In this document: positions 32,112-40,299 of the stretch, in pieces
How the letters are laid out: every line of letters begins with the position of its first letter
Position numbering within the stretch: position 1 is the stretch's first letter
Source of the DNA: an uncultured Porphyromonas sp.
Lineage (GTDB): Bacteria > Bacteroidota > Bacteroidia > Bacteroidales > Porphyromonadaceae
Reading direction: 5' to 3'
NCBI RefSeq assembly: GCF_902489635.1
Contig: NZ_CABUAN010000016.1
Coordinates: 1-43,404, forward strand
DNA: 43,404 bases
Program-made: the position numbers and the translations under genes
The notes under the pieces: generated by a model
What the model was told of the DNA's origin: nothing
Seen by the model: only the letters and a program-made list of their open reading frames with translations
Databases searched by the model: none

Positions 32112-34151
32112 TTAGTCTGCCGTAGCGCGCTCGAGTCGCTTCATAACAGCAAATATGAAGGCGGCAGAGAGGAGACAGCAGATGATTAGCACGCCCCAGA
32201 ACCAGCCCATAGGCATCTTGTCCCAGAGAGAGCCCATCACGCCGACGAGCAGGTTACCGATAGCGGTTGCTGCGAGCCATCCACCCTGCATAAGACCAGC
32301 GTACTGTGGAGGAGCTACCTTAGAAACGAAGGATAGACCCATCGGGCTAAGGAAGAGCTCAGCAAGTGTCAGTACGAAGTAAGTACCGATCAGCCAATTA
32401 GGCGATACGAGCGTATCACTGGTGCCATGGATATGAGCAGGTGCGGGTAGTGCGTACATGATCGTTGGGATCAGTAGTACGCAGAATCCGATAGCTGCTA
32501 GGAGCATACCGATACCTATCTTGCGAGGAGCTGAGGGCTCCTTGCCACGATTGGCTAGATAACCAAAGAGACCTACCGTGATAGGAGTTAGCAGGATGAT
32601 GAAGAATGGGTTGAACTGCTGGAAGATCTGAGGTGTAATGTTTCTCAGAGCATCACCGATAGGCTTGATGTCTACGAAGTATCCACCAGCGAGACCAGCG
32701 ATACCTAGCACGACGAGGACTAAGCCTGTCTTGACATTTTTCTTACCACCCAGTAGTCCAAAGGTAGAGAGGTAGATACCATACATAAAGCAGATGAAAG
32801 GTATCAGCATCAGTAGACTAAACGGCATATAGCCCGCAGCGTCTACACGTGATACGGTATAGTCTCGTGCGAAGAAGGTCATCGTCAAGCCGTTCTGGTG
32901 GAAAGCCATCCAGAAGAAGATCACAACGAAGAAGACCAGTCCTAGTGCGATGAGACGCTCCTTAACCTCAGCCTTAGACATCTCGACGACATGCGCTGAG
33001 CTGTCGCCCTGTGCTGCCATAGCCTTAGCTTGCTTGACGGTTACGTCTGCTGCCTTCCAGGTCTTACGACAGAGTACGAAGATCAAGATAGATATGATCA
33101 AGCTGATACAAGCCACAAAGAACGAGAGACTATAAGATTGTGACAAGGTCGTCGACACATAGTGCTCACCGAAGGCACGCTCGAAGCTTAACTCTTGAGC
33201 TGCTTCACCTCTGTCTACGCGCTCCGCATTGAGCTTACTGTTTAGATCAGCCGTCCACTCAGCTGGGATCTGCAGCATAGCCACGCGCTCATTGATAGCA
33301 AACTTGGCCGGCTCGTCCTTTGCATCGCGACTGATGAGGATCTCATGGTCGGCATCCGTGATCTGCAGTTGAGGATCACTCACTAGCCCAGCTTTAGTAT
33401 ACTGGCGGAGGGCTGCTATACGTAGGTCGTGAAGAACCTGTGCCTCGTCCTCGGGGAACATGACACCAGCCTTCTTCTTAGCCGCTGAGATCTTTTGATC
33501 CAGCTCCTTAGTTGCTAGCTGAGCATACTCAGGGTGCTTAGCTTTCAGCTCTGCGATAAAGGCATCAGCATCGACCGTCTCATCGTTGAGCTTATTGTAG
33601 TTTGCGGGAATGGTTGCATCGTAGAAGTAGTTCTCCTTAGCTAGTACATTGTTCGTAATCCAGTTACCCATGCTAGGAGCAAAGAAGGCACCGATGTTGA
33701 TGAACATGTAAAAGATAGAGAACGCCATATCACGTCCCTTAGAGAACCTGGGGTCATCATATATCTTACCCACGAGTGCCTGTAGGTTACCCTTGAAGAG
33801 TCCCGTACCAGCAGCAATCAGGAAGAGGGACAAGAGCATGATCGTGATACCTGCACTTCCAGAGCCAAAAGGTAGCCCCAGGAGGAGGTAACCAGCGAAC
33901 ATGATCGTGACACCTGCAAAGATGGTCTTACCATATCCGAGCCATTTATCAGCTATGATACCACCGAAGATTGGGAGGAAGTAGACCAGCGCTAAGAAGG
34001 TTCCATATAGCATACTAGTCGTTGCCGAGGAGAAGCCGAACTTCGCCTGTAGGTAGAGCGTCAATATGGCCAGCATCGTGTAGTAGCCGAAGCGCTCTCC
34101 CATGTTCGTTAGGGCCAATACGATGAGCCCCTTAGGGTGTTTATTTTCCAT
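32112..34151 (-). CDS. POT-family proton-dependent oligopeptide transporter
   Basis: 679-residue inner-membrane symporter for di- and tripeptides. The N-terminal TNMGERFGYYTMLAILTLYL contains the family motif ExxERFxYY in the form GERFGYY, and ADKWLGYGKTIFAG and GTGLFKGNLQALVG follow. Residues about 168-338 form a long soluble insertion, helical and charged, between what should be helices 5 and 6; usual family members are about 450-530 residues. By topology the insertion faces the periplasm. Peptide import fits a peptide-fermenting organism. The gene follows the DUF4831-like lipoprotein gene by 39 bp and may share its promoter. Confidence 0.9.
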   Translation of the reverse strand: MENKHPKGLIVLALTNMGERFGYYTMLAILTLYLQAKFGFSSATTSMLYGTFLALVYFLPIFGGIIADKWLGYGKTIFAGVTIMFAGYLLLGLPFGSGSAGITIMLLSLFLIAAGTGLFKGNLQALVGKIYDDPRFSKGRDMAFSIFYMFINIGAFFAPSMGNWITNNVLAKENYFYDATIPANYNKLNDETVDADAFIAELKAKHPEYAQLATKELDQKISAAKKKAGVMFPEDEAQVLHDLRIAALRQYTKAGLVSDPQLQITDADHEILISRDAKDEPAKFAINERVAMLQIPAEWTADLNSKLNAERVDRGEAAQELSFERAFGEHYVSTTLSQSYSLSFFVACISLIISILIFVLCRKTWKAADVTVKQAKAMAAQGDSSAHVVEMSKAEVKERLIALGLVFFVVIFFWMAFHQNGLTMTFFARDYTVSRVDAAGYMPFSLLMLIPFICFMYGIYLSTFGLLGGKKNVKTGLVLVVLGIAGLAGGYFVDIKPIGDALRNITPQIFQQFNPFFIILLTPITVGLFGYLANRGKEPSAPRKIGIGMLLAAIGFCVLLIPTIMYALPAPAHIHGTSDTLVSPNWLIGTYFVLTLAELFLSPMGLSFVSKVAPPQYAGLMQGGWLAATAIGNLLVGVMGSLWDKMPMGWFWGVLIICCLLSAAFIFAVMKRLERATAD

Positions 34152-34190
34152 ATGAATGGTTCGTTTATAGATTAGTGTTTTTTCAAGTTA

Positions 34191-35300
34191 TTACTGCTGC
34201 GGCAGCTCGATCAGCTTGATAGAGCCACTCGTGAGGTCGAAGTATATCGTGTAGGGCAGCTGGCCTAGCTTGTCAGCACCGAGCTTGTGCTCTAGGAGAG
34301 CTGTGCGTCCCCACTGAGCCACCGAGAGTTCTAGCATGATCGCCTGGCTCCGCTCGGGCAGCTGTAGTGACACGCGAGCTCGTCCTGGCTCGATGTAGCG
34401 GAGCGCCTTGCTCTTGGCCAGTTTGTGCAGCTCAGCATCGCTCTGCTGCGTGGGATGATCTAGAGCCTCGACACTTATATATATAGGAGCACCTGAGAGA
34501 TCTGCCTTGTCGACCAAGCCGTACTGCGGTGCAAAGCGAGCCACCACCTGCTGTGAGGCCGGCTCGTCAATGGGGACGTCCACGATCTCCTCGTAGTATC
34601 GTCTCGTAGTACGACCAGCGAAGAGTGCCTGCAGTGCTGCTATCTCTTTGTCCAGTCCGTCTAGGACCATCTTGAGTGCTGGTCCATCGCACGGCATTGT
34701 CTCGACTTGACCCGAGAGCAGCTCCACACGGCGCTCTCGTAGCTCGAAGAGTCTACTGGCCGCCACCTCAGCCTGCTTGGCACGTGAGGTCGCTAGGGCA
34801 TACTCTTGAGGTAGTGCCTGACTCGCCTCCTGTTGGGTTACCCCCTTAGGATAGTCTGCGAGGTAGTCCGTCGTGGTAGGCTTGTACGCCTTGCCGTGGA
34901 GTGAGTAGAGCAGACCTTCGGGCGTTAGTGCCGCCAGCTGCTCGACAGAGGGTGTCGTCACTGACTGGATCAGATAGCTCTGTGTCGTGTCGGGGACTCC
35001 ATGAGCGTGCATCGCCACACGCTCTATCTGGTAGCGTGTCGTGGGCTGCGTCGCATAGCTCTCACCTAGATACCTAGAGGCGTAAGAGACCAGTGCACCA
35101 GGCTCAAACTGCTCCTCTGAGATGACAAAGTGTATACGTAGTTGTGTCTTCGGTAGATAGTAAACGACCCCGTTCGCAGGCTGTTCGCCAGCCACGTACG
35201 GAGTCACAGTCGCCTGACGACTAGCGCAGCTCGTGAGCCACACCATCGTCATCGCAAGTACCCATCTAATTAGTCGGGTAGGGGTCTTAGGTCTGTGCAT
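34191..35300 (-). CDS. DUF4831-like lipoprotein
   Basis: 369 residues. The signal peptide ends in the lipobox LTSC (Cys25). The following text, with VVYYLPKTQLRIHFVISEEQFEPGALVSYASRYLG and a region on QTVTTPSVEQLAALTPEGLLYSL-like order, resembles the DUF4831 proteins of Bacteroidota, whose function is unknown. Probably anchored to the outer membrane. It has its own promoter, with a repeat array immediately upstream, and precedes the peptide transporter. A link to peptide uptake is possible from position only. Confidence 0.65.
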   Translation of the reverse strand: MHRPKTPTRLIRWVLAMTMVWLTSCASRQATVTPYVAGEQPANGVVYYLPKTQLRIHFVISEEQFEPGALVSYASRYLGESYATQPTTRYQIERVAMHAHGVPDTTQSYLIQSVTTPSVEQLAALTPEGLLYSLHGKAYKPTTTDYLADYPKGVTQQEASQALPQEYALATSRAKQAEVAASRLFELRERRVELLSGQVETMPCDGPALKMVLDGLDKEIAALQALFAGRTTRRYYEEIVDVPIDEPASQQVVARFAPQYGLVDKADLSGAPIYISVEALDHPTQQSDAELHKLAKSKALRYIEPGRARVSLQLPERSQAIMLELSVAQWGRTALLEHKLGADKLGQLPYTIYFDLTSGSIKLIELPQQ

Positions 35301-35328
35301 AATCTACCAGTGAAAAATAGACTTGGGA

Positions 35329-35336
35329 CAAAGATA
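35329..35336 (-). promoter_or_regulatory. -7 box of the DUF4831-like gene
   Basis: On the minus strand TATCTTTG lies 28 nt before the ATG at 35300. Its -33 region falls inside the module A heptamers that begin at 35346. Confidence 0.65.
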
Positions 35337-35345
35337 CGAAAAAGA

Positions 35346-35460
35346 GATTAGAGGGGAGTTAGAGATTAGAAGTTAGAGATTAGAGATCGGAGTGCTAGTG
35401 CCACTAGTAGCACTAGTGCAACTAGAGAGGCTAGCCAATGGCTAACAACCAACGGTCAAC
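35346..35460. repeat. Composite repeat array A-B-C
   Basis: Five module A heptamers (35346-35352, then 35357-35384, with GGGG inserted after the first), a nonamer region in which the unit is now CTAGTGCCA-like (about 35385-35434), and degenerate module C heptamers (GGCTAAC, AACCAAC, GGTCAAC; 35440-35460). Order and orientation match 1-88. Confidence 0.75.
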
Positions 35461-35483
35461 AGGGTAAATAGCTCGGAATGGTC

Positions 35484-35635
35484 GTCCCATACTGATGGGA
35501 CAAAAAGATCCCACCTGCGTTGGGACGAAAAAATCCCAAGGGAGGGATTAAAAAATCCCCACGGAGGGACGAAAAGATCCCAAGGGAGGGATCAAGAAAT
35601 ATCCACGTGGGGATTTGAGACTTCCCACGTGGATA
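35484..35635. repeat. Palindrome ladder 2: seven palindromes phased at 22-24 bp
   Basis: Centres at 35492.5, 35517, 35540.5, 35562.5, 35584.5, 35606.5 and 35628.5; the last five intervals-to-centre steps from 35540.5 are exactly 22 bp. Cores differ: GTCCCAT-N4-ATGGGAC, TCCCA-N7-TGGGA, ATCCC-N6-GGGAT, TCCC-N6-GGGA, GATCCC-N6-GGGATC, then CCACGTGG twice (35603, 35625). Linkers are AAAAA-rich. Same design and partly the same core as ladder 1. Confidence 0.85.
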
Positions 35636-35638
35636 TCG

Positions 35639-35673
35639 AATTAGAGGGTAGAAGTTAGAGATTAGAGGTTAGT
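35639..35673. repeat. Module A heptamers overlapping the U32 gene end
   Basis: AATTAGA, GGGTAGA, AGTTAGA, GATTAGA and GGTTAGT run in phase from 35639. The TAA stop of the U32 gene (35662-35664, minus strand) and its last codons (T-N-L) lie inside the array. Confidence 0.75.
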
Positions 35674-37599
35674 TTGAGGGGGATCTAGCCACAGGGTCAT
35701 CATGCAGTGGAGACAGTCGTTTGCGACACGCAGTCGATCTCGCCCACGCACTAGATAGAGTGGCAGCGCAAAAGGTGGCTTGCGCCCCGTCCGTGTGCAG
35801 TAGCCGAGCTGATGCAGCAGGCAGTGACGGGTAAACATCACGGGGATCGATCCCTCGGGGCGCTCGACCTCCAGGGCAGGAGCGATGCTCCCGGAGACGC
35901 CTAGCTGGCGGTAGAGCTGACGTGCCGACTCATTGGCTACATTGTAGGTAAAGTCTAGCGTGTCGGGCAGACCATACCGCTGACGTGCCGTAGGGTCTGA
36001 CGTGCGGAGTCGGTCGAGGCGCTGCTGCAGTAGGGGCTTACCGATGGCGTCTCTGCGTTGTAGTGCTAGAGCGAGGCATTGACGCTGTAGCTCCTCCGCG
36101 AGTTCTCGTCGCAGCTCCGCAACGAGCGAGGGCGGGACGAAGAGTCCGTCTAACTTTATGGTCTCCTCTGTAGCTCTGTATGGTGTGTCGCCGAGCTTGC
36201 GGAGGGTGCGCTCTACGTGAGCCGTATTGTCTCGCTGCGCAGGCTCTAGCGTGACCGATCGGCTACGTGTGACCGACAGCTCGGCTGCCTCCGTGAGTTG
36301 CATTTGTAGTGTGAGCCGGTCGGGAGTTGCCTCTAGATGTAGCGACACCGGTATGGTGCGGGTAGAGGCATCGGGACGTAGGAGCTGAGCCTCTAGGAGA
36401 TGGTTGAGATTGCGCCAGAGCGTCGTCCCCTGCGGTAGCTCGAGCGCTTGGGAGAGACGCAGACGATAGTGTCCTGCTCGCCTAGCGGGCGTCACTTGGT
36501 TGATCTGCGCTCCGATGAGCTTCTTGTCGATAGCGTAAGCGACCACCCCGTCGCCATTAGCAAGCGCGATGTCGTCGCTCAGGAGTGCTATCTCTAGCTC
36601 TTTGCCTCGACTCTGGATTACCGTGCCGATCGGCTGGCCGAGGCTTTTGCTGCTAAAGGGTGTGATGCTATCGGTGGGAATAGGCGAACCGAGGGGCGTA
36701 TTGTAGCTGGTAAAGGGGCGGGCAAAGGTCGCCTCAGGCTGAGGCGTGAAGGTGTACTCCGCCGCTCCCCATGAGGGACGTCGCAACTCACCACTACGAC
36801 GAGTCAAGATCTCGTCTAGCACTCTACGATAGTGAGCGATGACGTTGCGCACGTAAGGGATCGCCTTGAGTCGGCCCTCCACCTTGAAGGAGCTGACGCC
36901 CGCATCGATCATCTCTTCGATGATCTCGGTGCGGTTGAGATCTTTCAGAGAGAGTAGGTGTTCGCCCTGGCGTAGCTTTTGTCCCTGAGCATCGACGAGA
37001 TCATAAGTCATGCGACAGTACTGAGCGCATTGCCCCCGATTGGCACTGCGCTGCGAGAGTGCCTCGGAGATAAAGCAGCGACCACTGTAAGAGACGCAGA
37101 GAGCCCCGTGGACGAACGCCTCCAGTCGCAGCGGGGTCTTGTCGCGCACCATCGCAATGTCCTGACAGCTCCACTCGCGCGGCAAGACAGCCTGCTCGAA
37201 TCCTAGATCGGAGAGCATCTGCAGCTGCTCTAGCGAATGGTTGTGACACTGCGTGCTAGCGTGTAGCGGGATAGGCGGTAGCTCCTGGGTGAGTAGTCCG
37301 AGATCCTGTATGATGAGTGCATCAGCGCCCGCCTCGTAGAGCTGATGCGCCATCTCGACGGCGTGAGTTAACTGACTATCGGTGAGGATCGTATTGAGTG
37401 CTACATAGACTCGTGCGGCATAGCTGTGGGCTGCATCGCAGAGCTGCCGTATATCTTCGAGCGAGACCCCGACGGCACTCCTAGCACCATACTGAGGAGC
37501 GCCCACGTAGACCGCATCGGCACCCGCCGAGAGCGCTACCAGACCGCCCTCGAGCGAGGAGGCTGGAGCCAAGAGCTCTATGTCGCGTAGTGTAGTCAA
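35662..37599 (-). CDS. U32-family peptidase/hydroxylase-like protein
   Basis: 645 residues. The N-terminal U32 domain is clear: ELLAPASSLEGGLVALSAGADAVYVGAPQYGAR, and EAFVHGALCVSYSGRCFISEALSQRSANRGQCAQYCR with the clustered Cys residues of the family, then SLKDLNRTEIIEEMIDAGVSSFKVEGRLKAIPYV. Longer members with C-terminal extensions include RlhA, needed for 23S rRNA C2501 hydroxylation in E. coli, and relatives of the P. gingivalis PrtC collagenase. RNA modification is the likelier role; protease activity is not shown by sequence. It follows upp by 13 bp. Its stop codon is supplied by repeat DNA. Confidence 0.85.
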   Translation of the reverse strand: MTTLRDIELLAPASSLEGGLVALSAGADAVYVGAPQYGARSAVGVSLEDIRQLCDAAHSYAARVYVALNTILTDSQLTHAVEMAHQLYEAGADALIIQDLGLLTQELPPIPLHASTQCHNHSLEQLQMLSDLGFEQAVLPREWSCQDIAMVRDKTPLRLEAFVHGALCVSYSGRCFISEALSQRSANRGQCAQYCRMTYDLVDAQGQKLRQGEHLLSLKDLNRTEIIEEMIDAGVSSFKVEGRLKAIPYVRNVIAHYRRVLDEILTRRSGELRRPSWGAAEYTFTPQPEATFARPFTSYNTPLGSPIPTDSITPFSSKSLGQPIGTVIQSRGKELEIALLSDDIALANGDGVVAYAIDKKLIGAQINQVTPARRAGHYRLRLSQALELPQGTTLWRNLNHLLEAQLLRPDASTRTIPVSLHLEATPDRLTLQMQLTEAAELSVTRSRSVTLEPAQRDNTAHVERTLRKLGDTPYRATEETIKLDGLFVPPSLVAELRRELAEELQRQCLALALQRRDAIGKPLLQQRLDRLRTSDPTARQRYGLPDTLDFTYNVANESARQLYRQLGVSGSIAPALEVERPEGSIPVMFTRHCLLHQLGYCTRTGRKPPFALPLYLVRGRDRLRVANDCLHCMMTLWLDPPQTNL

Positions 37600-37612
37600 C
37601 GGAGCCTCCCTT

Positions 37613-38272
37613 TTAGAGCTTACTACCGAAGGCTAGATCGCCCGCATCACCCAGTCCTGGGACGATGTAAGCATGCTCGTTGAGTGTTGGGTCGATGACA
37701 GCCACCCATAGTGTGACGGGTGCCTTGTCGTCAAACTGAGACTGGAGAAAGTCAATAGCTTGCTGGCTAGCCACGATGGCGACCATGTGGGTGTGGCGAG
37801 GTGTGCCACAGCTCTTGAGGAGTGCTTGCCAGGAGAGATGCATAGAGCCTCCCGTGGCGAGCATCGGGTCAACGAGAAGTAGCTCCTTGCCGGTCAGGTC
37901 TGGCGCAGCAACATACTCGACATGTATGTCAAAGTCTTCGTCATCCTTGACCTTGCGATAGGCGGAGATGAAAGCATTTTCGGCACGATCGAAGAAGTCT
38001 AGGAAGCCGTGATGAAGGGGTAGTCCAGCACGGAGGATCGTTGCCACGACGAGCTGCTCATCTAGTACGGCTGTGGGGGCGGTGCCGAGTGGTGTCTCCA
38101 CGGGACGTGTCTGGTAGTGGAGCTGCTTGCTCAGTTCGTAAGCCATGATGTGGCCGATGCGCTCGATGTTTGCTCTAAAGCGTAGGGGATCTCTCTGGAT
38201 CTCTCGGTCTCGTATCTCAGAGATGAAGTGGGTCAGGAGTGAAGGTCTCTCGGATAGATTGTATACCTGCAT
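37613..38272 (-). CDS. upp: Uracil phosphoribosyltransferase
   Basis: 219 residues; makes UMP from uracil and PRPP in pyrimidine salvage. The PRPP-binding segment LLLVDPMLATGGSM and the uracil-binding end DPTLNEHAYIVPGLGDAGDLAFG are characteristic. ATILRAGLPLHHGFLDFF is the conserved middle part. First gene of a pair with the U32 protein, and divergent from the porT-like gene. Confidence 0.95.
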   Translation of the reverse strand: MQVYNLSERPSLLTHFISEIRDREIQRDPLRFRANIERIGHIMAYELSKQLHYQTRPVETPLGTAPTAVLDEQLVVATILRAGLPLHHGFLDFFDRAENAFISAYRKVKDDEDFDIHVEYVAAPDLTGKELLLVDPMLATGGSMHLSWQALLKSCGTPRHTHMVAIVASQQAIDFLQSQFDDKAPVTLWVAVIDPTLNEHAYIVPGLGDAGDLAFGSKL

Positions 38273-38304
38273 GAGCTTTACTATGTTTGGGTGCTTAAAT
38301 CAAG

Positions 38305-38312
38305 CAAATATA
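38305..38312 (-). promoter_or_regulatory. -7 box of upp
   Basis: On the minus strand TATATTTG matches TAnnTTTG and lies 32 nt before the upp ATG (38272). Only 3 bp separate it from the forward box at 38316. Confidence 0.55.
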
Positions 38313-38315
38313 CAA

Positions 38316-38323
38316 TATCTTTG
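38316..38323 (+). promoter_or_regulatory. -7 box of the porT-like gene
   Basis: TATCTTTG on the plus strand. The transcript should begin near 38330, so starts upstream of that in the long open frame are excluded. Confidence 0.55.
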
Positions 38324-38362
38324 CCGGATAGACGTTTGAATCACGTAGTCAATTACTCTTTT

Positions 38363-39127
38363 GTGAAGCAAGACGTAAGTACATATCATACCTATTCACT
38401 AGGTCGTCGCCATGGGTTGGTGGGGCTCCTGCTCCTGCTGCTCCTGGTGCCAATGGCTACCACGCTCTCTGCGCAAACGGCACGACCGATGACGCGACCC
38501 TATGCGGATCATAGACGATTCAACTGGGGGTTTCACGTGGGAGTGCATGTGGAGGATCTGATCATCGACAACCTGGGCCCGACGGAGGGGGAGGCGCAAA
38601 CGCTCTATGCAGCAGTGCCGAGCTATAGCCCAGGCTTTAGCGTAGGGGTCATAGCCAACTACAACCCGCACATGGATTGGAGTATACGACTGCTCCCGAC
38701 ACTACACTTTGGGGAGCAGCGATTGCTCTTTAGGTCTTGGGAGGCAACGGGCGACGAGGCTTTTGAATCGATGCCGATGCGCACCAGTCAGATCGAGTTG
38801 CCGCTACTGGTCAAGTACAGCTCTGTGCGCTTCAACGACACCCGCCCTTATCTCGTGGGGGGCGTCTACGGCTTGCTACACATGGGTCAGAAAAAGGGTG
38901 CTCCCTTGCAGTTCGCACCGCTCTCAGCGGGCTGGACCTTTGGCGTCGGGTGCGACATTTACCTGCGCTACTTCAAGCTCTCGCCGGAGCTACGCTTTGA
39001 CTTTGGCTTTACGGACCTGATCCGTCACAATCGCCCCGACCTGGATGATGGGGCTAGCATGCGCTACACCAATGCGCTACGTCGTGGCACGGGACGGATG
39101 ATCATGCTCACCTTCTGCTTCGAGTAG
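38363..39127 (+). CDS. porT: PorT-like outer-membrane barrel, T9SS component
   Basis: About 254 residues from a GTG start; a TTG at 38336 is also possible, while the frame's upstream GTG at 38291 precedes the promoter. A signal peptide (LVGLLLLLLLVPMATTLSAQ) is followed by a beta-barrel-like sequence. RFNWGFHVGVHVEDL, NYNPHMDWSIRLLPTLHFGEQRLLFR, QIELPLLVKYSSVRFNDTRPYLVGGVYGLL and a terminal aromatic residue fit the PorT/SprT family. PorT is required for type IX secretion in P. gingivalis, which would serve cargoes such as the protein at 5465-10105. A related PorT-family barrel of other function cannot be fully excluded. Confidence 0.72.
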   Translation: MKQDVSTYHTYSLGRRHGLVGLLLLLLLVPMATTLSAQTARPMTRPYADHRRFNWGFHVGVHVEDLIIDNLGPTEGEAQTLYAAVPSYSPGFSVGVIANYNPHMDWSIRLLPTLHFGEQRLLFRSWEATGDEAFESMPMRTSQIELPLLVKYSSVRFNDTRPYLVGGVYGLLHMGQKKGAPLQFAPLSAGWTFGVGCDIYLRYFKLSPELRFDFGFTDLIRHNRPDLDDGASMRYTNALRRGTGRMIMLTFCFE

Positions 39128-39143
39128 GCGCGACAGCACACCG

Positions 39144-40280
39144 CTACGCCTCCGACTCCCACTGCGTAGACAACTCGTGGTAGATTCTCTCGGCTGCCAC
39201 CTGCGAGGCTACACGTGACGGTTCTAGTCGCTGGCGCACCATACGATATTGCGCTTGCTGCGTCTGATAGGCTGTGCTCTCACGATCGAGCAGCGGGGTT
39301 AGCGCTTGAACTAGTCGCTGTGGCGTCACAGCGTCGCCCAGCAGCTCCTCGACAACGGGAGACTCGGCAATCAAGTTGACCAATGAAAAGTAGCGGATCG
39401 GCAGGATATGGTCGAACGCCCAACGCGCTAAGCATCCTGCGGGGAGCCGGTAGGCGACCACTTGTGGGGTACCTATGAGTGCTGTCTCAAGCGTGGCTGT
39501 CCCGGAGGTGACCAACGCTGCCGAGGCTCCAGCCAAGAGCGGAAGCGTCTCATCGATGACGAGCTCTATGCGCTCACTGAGATAGGGAGTGTAGTGCGCT
39601 GGGTCGATGCTCGGTGCTCCTGCGATGACGGCTCGCCAGGGAGCGGGTAGGAGGTCTATCGCTCGGCACATGATCGGTAGGTTGCGGGCTATCTCCGCTT
39701 CGCGACTCCCTGGGAGGAGTGCTATGTAAGGTCGTGCCGTATCGCACAGCTTAGCATTGCTATCCAGCAGCTCGCCCACGCTCTGTATGCTCGGATTGCC
39801 CACGTAGCGGGCATTGACGCCACGCTGCGAGAGGTAGTCCGCCTCAAAGGGGAGGATCGTCAGGCAGAGGTCCGTGTAGCTCCGGAGACGCTTGATGCGC
39901 CTACGACGAGAGGCCCACACCTTAGGCGGAATGTAGTAAACCACTGGCACGCCGTGACGATGCGCCATCGGGAGCGTGTAGCGCAGGTTAAAGCCTCCGT
40001 AGTCGATCGGGATGACTACGTCGGGAGGATTCGAGCGCAGCTCCTCTTGTAGTAGGCGTGCAGCTAGTCGTATCTTGCTCATACTGCGCAGCACACTCGT
40101 GAAGCCCATGACCGCTATCTCATGGTAGTGGTATAGTGGGGCTACACCCGCCTGCTGCGCCATCTTGTCCCCCCCAATAAAGGCAAAAGCGGCCTTCGCA
40201 TCGACCGCTTTGAGTGAAGCGATGAGCCGTGCACCATGCTCGTCGCCAGAGGCTTCGCCAGCTATGAGGAGGTATTTCAT
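39144..40280 (-). CDS. lpxB: Lipid-A-disaccharide synthase
   Basis: 378-residue glycosyltransferase that joins UDP-2,3-diacylglucosamine and lipid X to make the lipid A disaccharide. The start MKYLLIAGEASGDEHGARLI is the family signature. YYIPPKVWASRRRRIKRLR, LPFEADY, YVGNPSI and ALLPGSREAEI are further conserved motifs. Last gene of glyS-FKBP-surE-lpxB on the minus strand, 19 bp after surE; it converges on the porT-like gene with 16 bp between stops. Confidence 0.95.
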   Translation of the reverse strand: MKYLLIAGEASGDEHGARLIASLKAVDAKAAFAFIGGDKMAQQAGVAPLYHYHEIAVMGFTSVLRSMSKIRLAARLLQEELRSNPPDVVIPIDYGGFNLRYTLPMAHRHGVPVVYYIPPKVWASRRRRIKRLRSYTDLCLTILPFEADYLSQRGVNARYVGNPSIQSVGELLDSNAKLCDTARPYIALLPGSREAEIARNLPIMCRAIDLLPAPWRAVIAGAPSIDPAHYTPYLSERIELVIDETLPLLAGASAALVTSGTATLETALIGTPQVVAYRLPAGCLARWAFDHILPIRYFSLVNLIAESPVVEELLGDAVTPQRLVQALTPLLDRESTAYQTQQAQYRMVRQRLEPSRVASQVAAERIYHELSTQWESEA

Positions 40281-40299
40281 AGCTTGTCTGTCTATTGCT

